DNA from: Blepharisma stoltei
Lineage: Eukaryota; Ciliophora; Heterotrichea; Heterotrichida; Blepharismidae
Length of the DNA stretch: 64,000 nucleotides
Assembly (NCBI GenBank): GCA_914767885.1
Contig: CAJZBQ010000021.1
Location: forward strand, 558,001-622,000
Direction: 5' to 3'
How positions within the stretch are numbered: the first letter of the stretch is position 1; every line of letters starts with the position of its first letter. The position numbers and the translations under genes are program-made. The notes beneath the pieces are model-generated. The model saw only the letters and a program-made list of their open reading frames with translations. It searched no databases and was not told the DNA's origin. This document shows positions 47,241 through 56,746 of the stretch, one piece after another.

Positions 47241-47365
47241 TTAAAATATTAATTTATATTTGCATTCAAACTTATTTGAATGTTCTTTAGATCAATTTTA
47301 AAGTATTATATTATAAGAATTTTAAGTTATTGTAAAAGATCTCTTTTTAAAAAATTTATAACTGA

Positions 47366-47597
47366 CTCTCCGTGAGCTAACAAAAATATTTTGTTAGCTG
47401 ATAGAGGGATGCAAATTTTTTTTTTTCGAAATGGAAAGCAAAATTTAATTAATTAGCTATAGATTTAATTATATTAATTATCACTTTTATATTAAAACAT
47501 TTTTTTTTTATAAAAATTTTTTGTTAGCTCACAGAGGGTGGGCTTATGATCAAAAAAAGGGGATTTTCCAATGGTTTTGTTCAATTTCGAATGGGAA
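47366..47597. mobile_element. Decayed MITE-A
   Basis: The left end CTCTCCGTGAGCTAAC, after TGA at 47363-47365, has an inverted partner TTAGCTGATAGAGGG. The right side keeps TTAGCTCACAGAGGGTGG and GGTTTTGTTC. The outer right end is eroded, so the boundary is approximate. Confidence 0.65.
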
Positions 47598-47698
47598 TAA
47601 GATAAAATGGAATAAGAAATTCATTCATGGCAACTTTAATAGCCTTGAGATATTTTATATCATAATTTTAATTTATAAAATTACGAGCCAAATGAATT

Positions 47699-47706
47699 AA
47701 AAAAAT
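47699..47706 (-). terminator. Pol III oligo(T) terminator of 5S rRNA
   Basis: A run of T on the minus strand right after the 3' end of the 5S gene. Confidence 0.7.
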
Positions 47707-47707
47707 A

Positions 47708-47825
47708 GCTGTCAGCACGAGGGCTTCCCTGGCGGTCCCCCACCCAAGTACTAACCTCGCCTTATGCCGCTTAACTTCAGAGTTCGGATGGGATCTGGTG
47801 CGTTAGGCATAGTATGGCCGACAAC
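47708..47825 (-). rRNA. 5S ribosomal RNA
   Basis: 118 nt on the minus strand beginning GTTGTCGGCCATACT and ending GTGCTGACAGC. The ends pair perfectly over 9 bp as helix I (GTTGTCGGC with GCTGACAGC, two G-U pairs). The conserved core CCCATCCGAACTCTGAAG, GTTAGTACTTGGGTGGG and GACCGCC is present, including the internal promoter that directs RNA polymerase III. A single copy, flanked by a decayed MITE-A and a MITE-B. Confidence 0.95.
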
Positions 47826-47980
47826 AAGAAATTAGTCTTTGTCTTCTATAAATATCACTTCTCAATAAAACATTTCTCCAATAAAATACTTTAATATAGA
47901 ATTTTGGGTGTTTCTATTTTACATTTTTTAATTTATCTTTTAGGTTAGCCTTATTTACTATTTAAGGTCAAAATTTCTGA

Positions 47981-48769
47981 CTCCCCCCCCCTTTAAATTG
48001 GAACAAAATATAGGTAAAATTTCCACTTTTTTGGTAAATTAACCCCCCTTTTAATTGGAACAAAATTTAATTTTATAATAAAAAAAATTTTTATATATAT
48101 AAATCATAATTTTTATGTAAAAAGCTTTGATATAATTTAAATGTTTCTTCTTAACTAAAATTAAAAATTTAGTTGTATCCTGCTCTTGTTTATAGAGTAT
48201 AAAGAGCATTTTATTTAAATAAATTTATTATCCTTAATTGTAAATTTTTAAAAAAATTAAATTTTTTTTTTTTTAAAATATTTTCGAAAAAATTTTATTT
48301 TTTTTGATAAAAATGATATTTTTTATTTAAATAGCTTTGATATAAATCCAATACGAATTCTTTACAAAAATTCAAAATTTACTTATCTCTTGCTTTATTT
48401 TAAAGAATAGAGTATAAATAACATCTTATTTAAACAAAATTAGCACTTTGATTAATAAATTTTCTAAAATTTTTTGTTTTAATTTTTTTTTATCAATAAA
48501 AAATAATAATTTTTGTGTAAATAGTTTTGATACCAATTAATAGTGGCGTATTAATAATAAAAATTTTAGTTATATCTTGCTTTGTTTTAAAGGATAAAGA
48601 GTAAATAGCATTTTATTAAACAAATTTATTAATTTAATTCGATAAATTTTTGAAATTTTTTTTTTTATAAAAAATTTTTTATAATGATTTTTTTTTTTAA
48701 AAAAATTTTTTTAACCCCCCTTTAAAATGGAACAAAAATTTTTTAGTTCCAATTTTAAAGGGAGGGAAG
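47981..48769. mobile_element. MITE-B, inverted orientation, TGA duplication
   Basis: TGA at 47978-47980 and 48770-48772. The left end has two direct copies of TTTAAATTGGAACAAAA; the right end is the hairpin pair. It is the reverse orientation of the copy at 19.1 kb and similar in length. Confidence 0.92.
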
Positions 48770-48902
48770 TGAGAAACAATTGATTTTGCTTTTATTTTTA
48801 AGAATTTTCAAGAAAAGCTATATTTAAGATTAAAAATTATTTCCAAAGATATTTTCGAAGTAAAAAATTTACCAATTTCCCTTATTTACACATTCAAGTT
48901 GC

Positions 48903-49112
48903 TTATGATGAAATTTCAGCCTTTTTCACTTCTGCAACAATCATTTTCATAGCCTCTCTATACTCCATCACAACCATACTAATTTCTCGATCAAAAATCT
49001 GGGTAACATGCTCAGTCCACCTTTCTCGAAGTTTCTCAATGAATTCAGCGACTGTGATACCAGGGTACATTGTGATAAATTCTCGAATTGTTTCCGCGCG
49101 AACTTTTTCCAT
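48903..49112 (-). CDS. Small conserved-looking protein, 69 residues
   Basis: ATG 49112 to TAA 48903; starts MEKVRAETIREFITMYPGIT, acidic-helical, uninterrupted. It lies only 7 bp downstream of the docking-complex stop on the same strand. Family not recognised. Confidence 0.6.
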   Translation of the reverse strand: MEKVRAETIREFITMYPGITVAEFIEKLRERWTEHVTQIFDREISMVVMEYREAMKMIVAEVKKAEISS

Positions 49113-49119
49113 TTTAAAA

Positions 49120-51650
49120 TTATTTTTTAGATCTGATTTTAGACTGTTTAAACTTGTTCTTCAGTTGGCTTTCGAGCTGCTGAGCTCTTTTTTCCGCTCT
49201 CTGCTTGAATTCTTCTGATGTAAGTGGTTTGTCGTCTTCGATATCTTCTTCTTCATCAGAAATGTCATCTCTTACATTTGGAGCTTCAATTCTTGGAGGG
49301 TTAGATGAAGGTGGCCCTTGAGGTCCTGGCATCGCGAACTCCCCTCTTCCTTTCTGCATTTGAAGCAGTGCGTAAGCTTGGAAAATTTCACTTGATCTTT
49401 GTTCAATTAAGGCTAAATACTGTTCCATGTTGCTTTCAGTCACATTGTCTCCCAGAAACTCATGGGCTAGCTGTGTTTGGCAGTCTATCCCGACAAATAG
49501 CTTTTTAATTTCTTCCTTGAGGGCGTTCACTGTTTTTAAGGCTTCTTGATATTTAAGCTCATACATTTCTGCTTTATTAGCGTATTTATTCTGCTTTTCT
49601 TCTAGTGTGATTTTTTTCCTCTGCATGTGTTGGCCATCTTCTTTACCTTTACAGCTAGTAATTTCGATTTGCAAGTCTTGTATTTGCTTTTCGAGCATCT
49701 CTATATCATTGCTGAGCTCATTTACAAACTTAAATAGTGTAAAGTTTTTATCTTCAGCCCTTATGAAATTATTCACAAGCTCATCAATGTCCTGAATTCC
49801 AGTTGCTGCTTGTATTTTATTAAAAGCGTCTTCATATATTTTTACTCTTTCTGCTGTGAGTTGGCTTGGGCTTGCTTTTCCTCTTTTTCTTGCAGTATCA
49901 TCTTCAGCTTTAGGAGCTTCTGTATGCTCAGCATGCTCCCTTTCTGCCTGCTTGAGCTTCAAGAAGTCTTTCATTTTCTTGTCTTTTTCGATCAAAGTAT
50001 TCAGATTTTTCCATTCTTTTTCAAACTCCATCTGCTCGCGCTCTGCCTGCTGCTTCAATGCTGCAAGCTGATCTTGAGCCCTATCTCTATCTTCATAGGC
50101 CGAGTTAGCAGCTTCAATGATGTTTGCCATTTCCTTCCTTTTATTGTGGAGCTCTTTTTCAAGTTTTTGGTAAATTTTATCAAAGATCACTCTTTCCCTT
50201 CTCAAATTATCGATCTCTTCTCTCAGCTTTTTATTATGCGCAATCGCTTCATTGAACTTTTGGTTTGCTTTGTCAAGTCTGTTCTCAAGTATCCTCATTT
50301 GCTTATTAAGAGCGTTTGCTGTATCTCTACTTGCGTTTATTCCGCCCATTTGATCTCTCTCTGTTTGAAATAATAAAATAAAATATGGCGTCTTCGTCTG
50401 GGCATGGCCTCCCAGCCATGCATACTCGACTTATATTTTATTTATATCCGACAAGGTTTTATTACTTCAGAAATGGACAGCAATGCTAGGTAAGCAATTC
50501 TGGTTATGTACAGAGCCTAGCCCATGTCTAAATTCAGGAGTGGCTTTTCCTCGTGGGAAAGGAGAGTACGGAAGTTGGAAAGGGGAAGCTCAGCAAAGTC
50601 CTTTGGACCAATCGGGCAACTCCCTAGCGTGAAAATGGACGTTACGTCCCAGGCTACGTATTTTTCCTTTTGCCGAGAGTCGACCAGAAAATCCCATTTT
50701 TTTAAATGAATTTTCGGAAAGATAACCCATGCTCAAGTGCAAGTAGCTCATCCATGAGCCGTCGAAACAGGCAACACCGCTCCAAGCGTGCCTTGGCGTA
50801 ACGAAGCAGGCGGTCACAGCGGACTGTGGGCCCGACACGTGGAAGAGATGGCGGAAAGGTCTGTGGTGCCTACCCCGTAAGGAACGTAAAGCGTTATAAA
50901 TTTTAATTAAGTAAGTATCTCTCTGTTTGAAAATTTTGTCTTGGATTATCTTGATGTTTGATTCTAACTTTTTTGAATAAATAAAATGGAACTCGGTACG
51001 AGAGAAATTAGCGCTGCTAATTTTTTCTCCCTCATGTAATTTTATTTATGGGTATGGTTTTTCCTGGAGAAACTTCTCACTGGAAGGTAAGGAGCGGCTT
51101 AAGGTTTTCCATTCAGCACAGCTTAGGAAGGTGACCTTAGGTGGAATACATCACAGGAGCTGAGTTAAGCAAGGACGATGCAAAGCAGCCAATCTTGAGG
51201 AGCTTGCTCGGTTGGTGTTGACATTTGCTAGTATGGGCCCTTTGGTGTATGTGCCATTTTGCGTTGGAAACCGATGACGTCATTTGCTGAGCCAAAGGGC
51301 ATTTTAGCTCTTCTATAATAAAAAACTTGCATAATTAAGCTAATCGTAATTGATTCCAACTCTTTGATGCGCCTCTGCTCCACATCAATTTGGTCTTGAT
51401 ATGAACTTATAGGCTCAAGAACTGTGCTTGGCCTAGACGCGGGTCTGATTTCTTTAGTTTTTTGAAGATTGTTGAGATCGTCACTTAAAGCGTTATTTTC
51501 TTTCTTAAGCTTCTGGATCTGAGAACGTTGCTTTTTGATATGGCTTTGGACGTCTTCAGTATATTGTCGGATGTCATTTGATATAAAGCGGATTTTTCGC
51601 TGGGCATCTGCAATGGCTTCTTGGGTGTTCTTAGGTTGAAAGTCTTCCAT
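49120..51650 (-). CDS. ODAD1: Outer dynein arm docking complex coiled-coil protein (ODA1/CCDC114/CCDC63 family), split by two retroposon-like inserts
   Basis: Ciliary coiled-coil protein that anchors outer dynein arms to doublet microtubules. The diagnostic core is MGGINASRDTANALNKQ then ILENRLDKANQKFNEAIAHN and LRREREVIFD-like LRRERVIFDKIYQKLE. ATG 51650; the first 100 residues (IADAQRKIRFISNDIRQYTE..VEQRRIKELE) lie beyond two inserts. Joining 51650-51350, 50957-50917 and 50352-49120 gives 524 residues, and the bridge reads ELESNIKIIQDKIFKQRDQM then GG. The spacing from RRI to MGG matches the family as I remember it. The stop TAA is 7 bp before the next ATG, and the start is 1 nt after the preceding stop. 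Confidence 0.88.
50371..50917 (+). mobile_element. Retroposon-like insert in ODAD1
   Basis: Flanked by tctctctgtttgaaa (50356-50370 and 50918-50932). Begins taataaaataaaatATGGCG. GC-rich core. The 50356 copy has one extra CT in the adjoining run, so plain removal of one 15-bp copy shifts the frame by two; joining within GAGAGAT restores it. Confidence 0.8.
50977..51349 (+). mobile_element. Older retroposon-like insert in ODAD1
   Basis: Flanked by an imperfect 18-19 bp repeat (ttgattctaacttttttga 50958-50976; ttgattccaactctttga 51350-51367). Starts ataaataaaATGGAACTCGG. Removal keeping one repeat restores the coiled coil in frame. Confidence 0.8.
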
Positions 51651-51651
51651 T

Positions 51652-52836
51652 TTATTTAAAACAATGTTTAAAACTAAAACCTCCGCAGATTAAAGCTTAC
51701 TTAATTGCTATTTAAATTTTAACATGCTTAATTTCTTTAGTAGGATGTTTTAAACAGAAGTCCACCCTTTTAAATCCCAAATTGGCTAGATCAACAGTCA
51801 TCTTGTCTAATAGGCATCCTTAAAAGTTCCACCTGTGGGCTGAAGGACTTGTGAATCACGTTTGGCTGGTCCGAGCCTTAATCTAGGCGTGTTACACCAA
51901 ATTTTCACTTTCTCAAATGAGTCAGGCAGTAAAACCCATATGTCTCTTTCTCCTTGGGCCACCTAATTATCCTATGCGGTAATTCCATTGGCATTGCAGA
52001 TAAATGTCCAAGTTGAAAACTGAACACTATAATAATAAATATCATGGAGGAGGAAGTGTTATTGAGCACAATAGATTTGATGAGTGCTCATTTTATTATT
52101 ATCACACAGATTAAAGCAGAGAAAAAATAAATATTCAAAACAATCATCGTGGAAGCTAAAATTGTTGATTTCACATTTTTTCGGAGCTTTCATCTTTGCT
52201 TTCGAGGTGGCTGAGCTAGGAGTTTTGCTGCTTCCTCAACAGTTTCATTAGCTTTATGAGTTTTTTCATGGCTTTCTTCTATGACTTCGCTTATATCTTC
52301 AACCAGCAGCCCAATAACTTTGTCAGCGCTTCCATCTGGGATCTTGGAAAGGTCACTATTAGGGTTTTGGTCAATTTTCTGCACAATTTCATAAAGTTCT
52401 TTACTGCCCTCCATGAGCGAAATATAAGTTTAATAGTAAAATTTCTTTTTGCGAAATTTAAAAAATCCCAATATATGGTTTTGTTCGTTCAAAGAAGAAG
52501 GCAGTTAGTGAATTCTTCATTTAGCTGCTTTCCAACCTCACTTGCGTCTTCCTCATCGTAATCTGACTGAAACTTTTCAATCAATTCATATAGAAATAAG
52601 AAGGCTCCAATTTTAGGGTAATTTGGATCAGTGATGCATATATATGTAAACCCACCCTGGTTTATGTAATGGATAATAATGCTAGCCTTTCATGAATAAG
52701 AGTGTATTGAGCCTTCCAAAATATGAGGTAGAAGTCTTCTCAGTTGGTCTTCATATCTCTTATCATCAAGATCTATTTCTATAATAGGATCAATTGATTT
52801 GTCTTTTATTACAGCCACGTACTTAATCAAATTCAT
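51652..52836 (-). CDS. Longin-domain SNARE-like membrane protein, split by a short MITE and a retroposon-like insert
   Basis: 219 residues from ATG 52836 to TAA 51652. The N-terminal 115 residues resemble a longin domain (MNLIKYVAVIKDKS.., FTYICITDPNYPKIGAFLFL). A polar helical stretch (VEDISEVIEESHEKTHKANE) stands where a SNARE motif would be, but lacks an obvious zero-layer Arg. A C-terminal hydrophobic anchor (TILASTMIVLNIYFFSALIC) is followed by a short tail, GGFSFKHCFK. The tail only appears when the insert at 51697-52106 is removed; otherwise a long unnatural extension follows. The MITE relic at 52404-52504 joins EEFT to KELYEIVQ. Likely an endomembrane trafficking factor or phytolongin-like protein. 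Stop is 1 nt from the ODAD1 start codon. Confidence 0.75.
51697..52106 (-). mobile_element. Retroposon-like insert in the longin gene
   Basis: Flanked by the 11-bp repeat cagattaaagc (plus strand, 51686-51696 and 52107-52117). On the minus strand it starts tgataataataaaATGAGC. Removal joins FSALIC to GGFSFKHCFK and a TAA. Confidence 0.82.
52404..52504. mobile_element. 101-bp MITE-A relic as an IES
   Basis: TTA at 52401-52403 and 52505-52507. The ends CTGCCCTCCATGAGCGAAAT and GGTTTTGTTCGTTCAAAG are terminus remnants; the centre is lost. The shortest MITE-derived IES in the window. Confidence 0.85.
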
Positions 52837-52865
52837 GCTAACTCTCTTTATTTTTTGCTATTATA

Positions 52866-53504
52866 ATGAATAGATCAAGGTTAAGATATAAAAATTTAAG
52901 TACAAGAGCATCACCAAGTCCAGGAAGAAGCCCAAGCCCAGTCTTATTTGGCACTGAGGCAATTTCTAAGTCAGTTTATCTTCCTAGTATTGCAGCCTCA
53001 GTTGGTCATTCTAGAGATACTGAGCCAGTACATAAAAGTTTTCATAAAATACCATCACAAAAACATTATTCACCCCTTCGCTCATCAGGCAACAAAGAAT
53101 ATAAGTTCAAACTTAATAAGATCCGGATGCTTGCGAGAAAAAGTCCTATGTCTATAAAGCGAAAATTAATGCCTAACGTGATTCAAGGCTTTTTTGAAGC
53201 AATAAAACGGAAAAATTTAAAAAAAGATGAGAGCTTGAAGGATTTCAGAGAAATTTCTACACCGTTTGTGACTAATTTCGAAGAGAAAATACAGAAGGAA
53301 ACGCTTGAGAGAAAAAATACAGCTGAGGCAAGCACTGTAACAGTAGAGAGAGATGTTTATTCTCCAGGAAGAATTTCTGTATTGATAAAGCATCATAAAC
53401 ATGATTTGGCTACTGCAAATAGGAAAACCTTTTATGTCCGTAAAGCATCGTTAAATGGAGTAGTCTTGCCATGAAGCCCGCATAACAACCCGCTTCCTGT
53501 GTAA
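52866..53504 (+). CDS. Unknown basic protein, 212 residues
   Basis: MNRSRLRYKNLSTRASPSPG start, Ser/Pro/Lys-rich, with predicted disorder and a central basic helix (KLMPNVIQGFFEAIKRKNLK). One TGA Trp near the end (LPWSPHNN) and stop TAA at 53502. No family recognised. Its start lies 30 bp from the longin gene start on the opposite strand. Confidence 0.65.
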
Positions 53505-53600
53505 ATTAGCTAAAATTTAATCTAAACTTTATTATTTCCTATTATTCTAGCCGCTCTGATACTTTTGTATGTGTCCTGATTTTAGCTATATATAAAATTC

Positions 53601-53792
53601 TTACATTTCATCGTCTTCTAAGTCTATATGATTTATACCGCTTTTCGATGTTTCTGATCCTTCGTCACTATTAAGCGTTAAAACTTTTGATAATGAGAGA
53701 TAGTATAAAGGATGGCAAGCTCTCATAAGAACTACTTTATTATGTTCAGTGCTGCTTATATTTTACTAAAGTCTCACAGACCTATAAGTCAT
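53601..53792 (-). CDS. Small protein with one intron, 58 residues
   Basis: ATG 53792, a 15-nt intron at 53752-53766 (GTAAAATATAAGCAG) splitting a Tyr codon, stop TAA 53601. The product reads MTYRSVRLYTEHNKVVLMRA.. and ends in an acidic tail, HIDLEDDEM. The precise 15-nt intron supports a real gene, though no family is recognised and the first exon is only 26 nt. Confidence 0.55.
53752..53766 (-). other. 15-nt intron
   Basis: GTAAAATATAAGCAG on the minus strand. Removing it opens the frame across an in-frame stop. Confidence 0.65.
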
Positions 53793-54264
53793 TTGCTTAA
53801 TGCTCGTCGTTGTGCGAAATCTAGCTATTTTTTACGGTGATTTCACACGACGCCTATTTTATAGTGACTTTTTTTTTGCCTATTTTTTGTTGACCTACTT
53901 TTTTTTTTGGCCTATTAATTTTTCCTTTTTTTTTTTAATTCTAAAAAATATATAATATAACTTCTGTCAAAAACAATAGACTAAAATTGATTGAAAATCA
54001 CCTCTAAATAGTCAATATAAAATCATTTCCAAAAGCAAATGGATCAAAAAATGTTCAAATTAAATAAGAAAAAATAGCCAAAAAATAACAGGCTAAAAAC
54101 ATAGTCGTCATTCAAAGAGAAAATTTTTTACTGTCTTGCAATAAATTTGGCACAGAAGCTTCTGAAATGACTGTTCATACCACAAATTTTATTAAGAAAA
54201 CCCTATTGATTTCGTAGCTAGGTTAAAGATTCCAAAAGTCCTACTTAATGAGTGGATATAATAA
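53793..54264. other. Intergenic, T-rich then A-rich
   Basis: 472 bp, about 75% A+T, containing homopolymer T tracts and several near-repeats of (G)CCTATTTTTT at 53849-53940. No gene seen. Confidence 0.45.
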
Positions 54265-54990
54265 ATGGAAGCTTCAGGCAAAAAGGGCAATATTTTTGCT
54301 CTTCTCGACGACGACGTAGAAGACACCCCAAAACCTAAATCTGAGGCTAAAAAGGGATCATCAAGCACTGAAAAGCAAGCTGGCCAATCTTCAAAATCGG
54401 AAGGCAAAGCCAAAGAGTCTCAGCAAGTCAAAAAGACTCCAGCCCAGCCTAGATCACAGCAACCTATGGCTCCAATTCCTTCTTCCAAGGAAACTAAAAA
54501 CCAAGACAAAAAGAGGCGAGAAGCACCAGGAGATGATAGAAAACAAAGAACAGCTTACAGAGGCAAAGATCTGAAACGCGACGGAGCAGGCGGACATAAC
54601 TGGGGCAAAGCCACTGACTTGCCAGGAGAAGAGCCTAAAGAAGAAGTCGATACCAAGGCTGAAGATGAGGCCAAAGAAGAAGCCAGCCCTGAAGAAGGTG
54701 CAGAGAAGGTTGAAGAACAGCCTAAAGAACAATTTTTGACTCTAGACGAATACTTCGGAACTGCTAAAGAAGAAGAAAAGACCGAAGAAGAACCAAAGGA
54801 TGAACTTTTACGCTTTAGAATTAACAAAGGAAACAGGCGTAAACCACAGCAAGGTGGATACAAGAAAGGGGAAAAAGGTGAAGGAGAAAAAGAAGGAAAA
54901 CCTGAGAAAAAGGAATATAGAGGACCAAGAAAAAATGTCCAGCAAGCTCCTAATTTCGCAGATGCAAACGCTTTTCCTGCTTTGGCTTAA
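54265..54990 (+). CDS. SERBP1: SERBP1/Stm1/HABP4-family ribosome- and mRNA-binding protein
   Basis: 241 residues, uninterrupted. Starts MEASGKKGNIFALLDDDVED, the Stm1-type N-terminus, then a long charged low-complexity region. The family motifs DGAGGHNWG (residue about 109), FLTLDEYF (about 158) and the C-terminal NFADANAFPALA are all present. Members clamp the mRNA channel of dormant ribosomes and bind mRNA. Cytoplasmic. No Trp encoded by TGA; the single Trp is TGG. Confidence 0.9.
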   Translation: MEASGKKGNIFALLDDDVEDTPKPKSEAKKGSSSTEKQAGQSSKSEGKAKESQQVKKTPAQPRSQQPMAPIPSSKETKNQDKKRREAPGDDRKQRTAYRGKDLKRDGAGGHNWGKATDLPGEEPKEEVDTKAEDEAKEEASPEEGAEKVEEQPKEQFLTLDEYFGTAKEEEKTEEEPKDELLRFRINKGNRRKPQQGGYKKGEKGEGEKEGKPEKKEYRGPRKNVQQAPNFADANAFPALA

Positions 54991-55341
54991 AACGGGGACT
55001 TCTCAAATAATTTAGGTATTTTGAGACAACTAATCTTGACTTTATTATGGAAAAGATTTTCTTAATTCTCTCAAGTAAACTCTGCAATTAAGAAAATTAG
55101 TAACTTTGATAGCAAAATTTTTTTGGTATTTTTTGTAAAATATTTTGATAATTAATTAATGACTAAAGATCTCTGCTAATTCTTATAATTTAGAGAGCTG
55201 AATTCTAAAAATAAATCTCAATAAATATGATTTTTTATTAGAATTTTACAATGAATTTAATATGTGAAACTTAATTAGCAAAAAAACTTCGCATACTAGC
55301 CACTCAAAGGTAGTAATCTCATAAAATTCAGCAAACCAAAA
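54991..55341. other. Intergenic AT-rich region
   Basis: 351 bp without a recognisable gene, repeat or RNA. Confidence 0.5.
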
Positions 55342-56714
55342 ATGGCTTCAGCTAAAACTCTTCTTAAAAGGCCAGGCACTCAAAGTGAGGCTTCTATTTC
55401 AAAGAAGCTGATAATGCAGCAGCGAAAATCGCTCCCAAACCCTTTCAGTGTTCCAAATTCAAGGAACCCTGAAAGTCAGCTATACATTAAATGGTAGCGC
55501 GTGCCAGAATACCTCTTGGCATCAGGATTTTCTGCCCGGGCCATAGGGGAACAGTCATTTTTCCTAGTTGCCAAAGAAAGGTACTCTGGTGTCCTTTACT
55601 CCAAGGAGCTAATCCTCAGAATCAAGCTACTCCTATAGCCATTGTAAAGTCGCAGAATTCATAAGCCGGGAACTCAAGACTTAAGCTGCAAGGAAGAAGG
55701 AGACAACTATATCGCATGGCTAGCAGTTTTTCACAAAGCTGATGAGCCTTCAGTATGGGAGGTTTTAGTCACTGCGTCACTAATATAGCTAGTACCTGTC
55801 TTTAATAATCCCAATCCTAATCCCCTGAAAGTCAGCTTAAAACGGCTAAGCTACAATCAAAGTCCCCAACTCCTCTGCCTGATCTTCCGACTTCTCCTCG
55901 TTTTAATCATACTTCTCCATCGCCAGAGATGCCAAAAAAAGATCAAAGTAGTAGCTCATGTCCTTTAGATGACCCTGAACTTCCAGCAGTTGGTGAGCTT
56001 GAACATGCAGTAGGCTACTGCTTCTGTCACCACTGTAATTGTGGAAAGCATGAATGTATCAGTAAATCTCGTAAATTACTAAAAACTGCAAGCTCAGCCT
56101 GGAGAACACGCTACAAGCAAGAATTCAGGCCCCGAACTCCTGAAAAGACTTGATGTTTTAAACCAGAAGACACGAAGCTTGGTTGTTTTGCGAAAAGTAA
56201 TGATTTCACTACAACAAATCAGCATTTCTATAAAACTTTTCAAATAGAAAAGAAGGAGAAGCCAAAAGAAGAAGTGCCTGATTCCAATTTAAGGCTGGAT
56301 GGTAGAACTAATTACCAAAGAGATTTTATAAACTGGAAGGTTGACGATGCTGTGTACTTTGGAAGGCCAAATTTGCCATATCGTGGCGGAATGGTGAAAG
56401 CTAACAATAGTACAACTTACCGTGAAGTTTTTCAGCCGCATGTTGTTAATATTGGGCTAAATAGAGCGAATTCATTGAATGGGCTTCAAAGTGGACGAGT
56501 TTTCAACACTATGGGGACTGAAGAATATTTCTATAAAACAACTGCAAGTCAATTTTTCAGAAAAGAAACTGAAGAAGCAAACATGCTCAATACAAGATAT
56601 AGAACCAAGCACGATAAAGCTGACGGATTAATGGCACCCAAAGGACACTTCGCCACGATGTATGCATCTGAGTTTACATCGAAGAAAATCCCTAAACAGC
56701 TGACTAGAGGCTAA
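55342..56714 (+). CDS. SAXO: SAXO/STOP-type microtubule-associated protein, split by a retroposon-like insert
   Basis: 338 residues after removal of 55482-55837 with one repeat copy. A cysteine-rich signature (CFCHHCNCGKHEC) precedes Mn-like repeats with the TTYR/TNYQ-DF theme (TNYQRDFINWK, TTYREVFQPH), the layout of SAXO1 (FAM154), which stabilises axonemal and centriolar microtubules. The first 47 residues (MASAKTLLKRPGTQSEA..) lie before the insert. TGA gives Trp in EKTWCFKP. Stop TAA 56714. Fits the other ciliary genes in this region, but there is no operon. Confidence 0.78.
55482..55822 (+). mobile_element. Retroposon-like insert in SAXO gene
   Basis: Flanked by ccctgaaagtcagct (55467-55481 and 55823-55837). 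Begins atacattaaATGGTAGCG. The tail is a decayed (aatcc)n run. The repeat itself has no TA; the nearest TA pair (55488-55489 with 55838-55839) would leave two extra codons, Tyr-Ile, but keep the frame. Confidence 0.85.
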
Positions 56715-56746
56715 AATTAATTATTAATTATTGCAGATATAATAAA

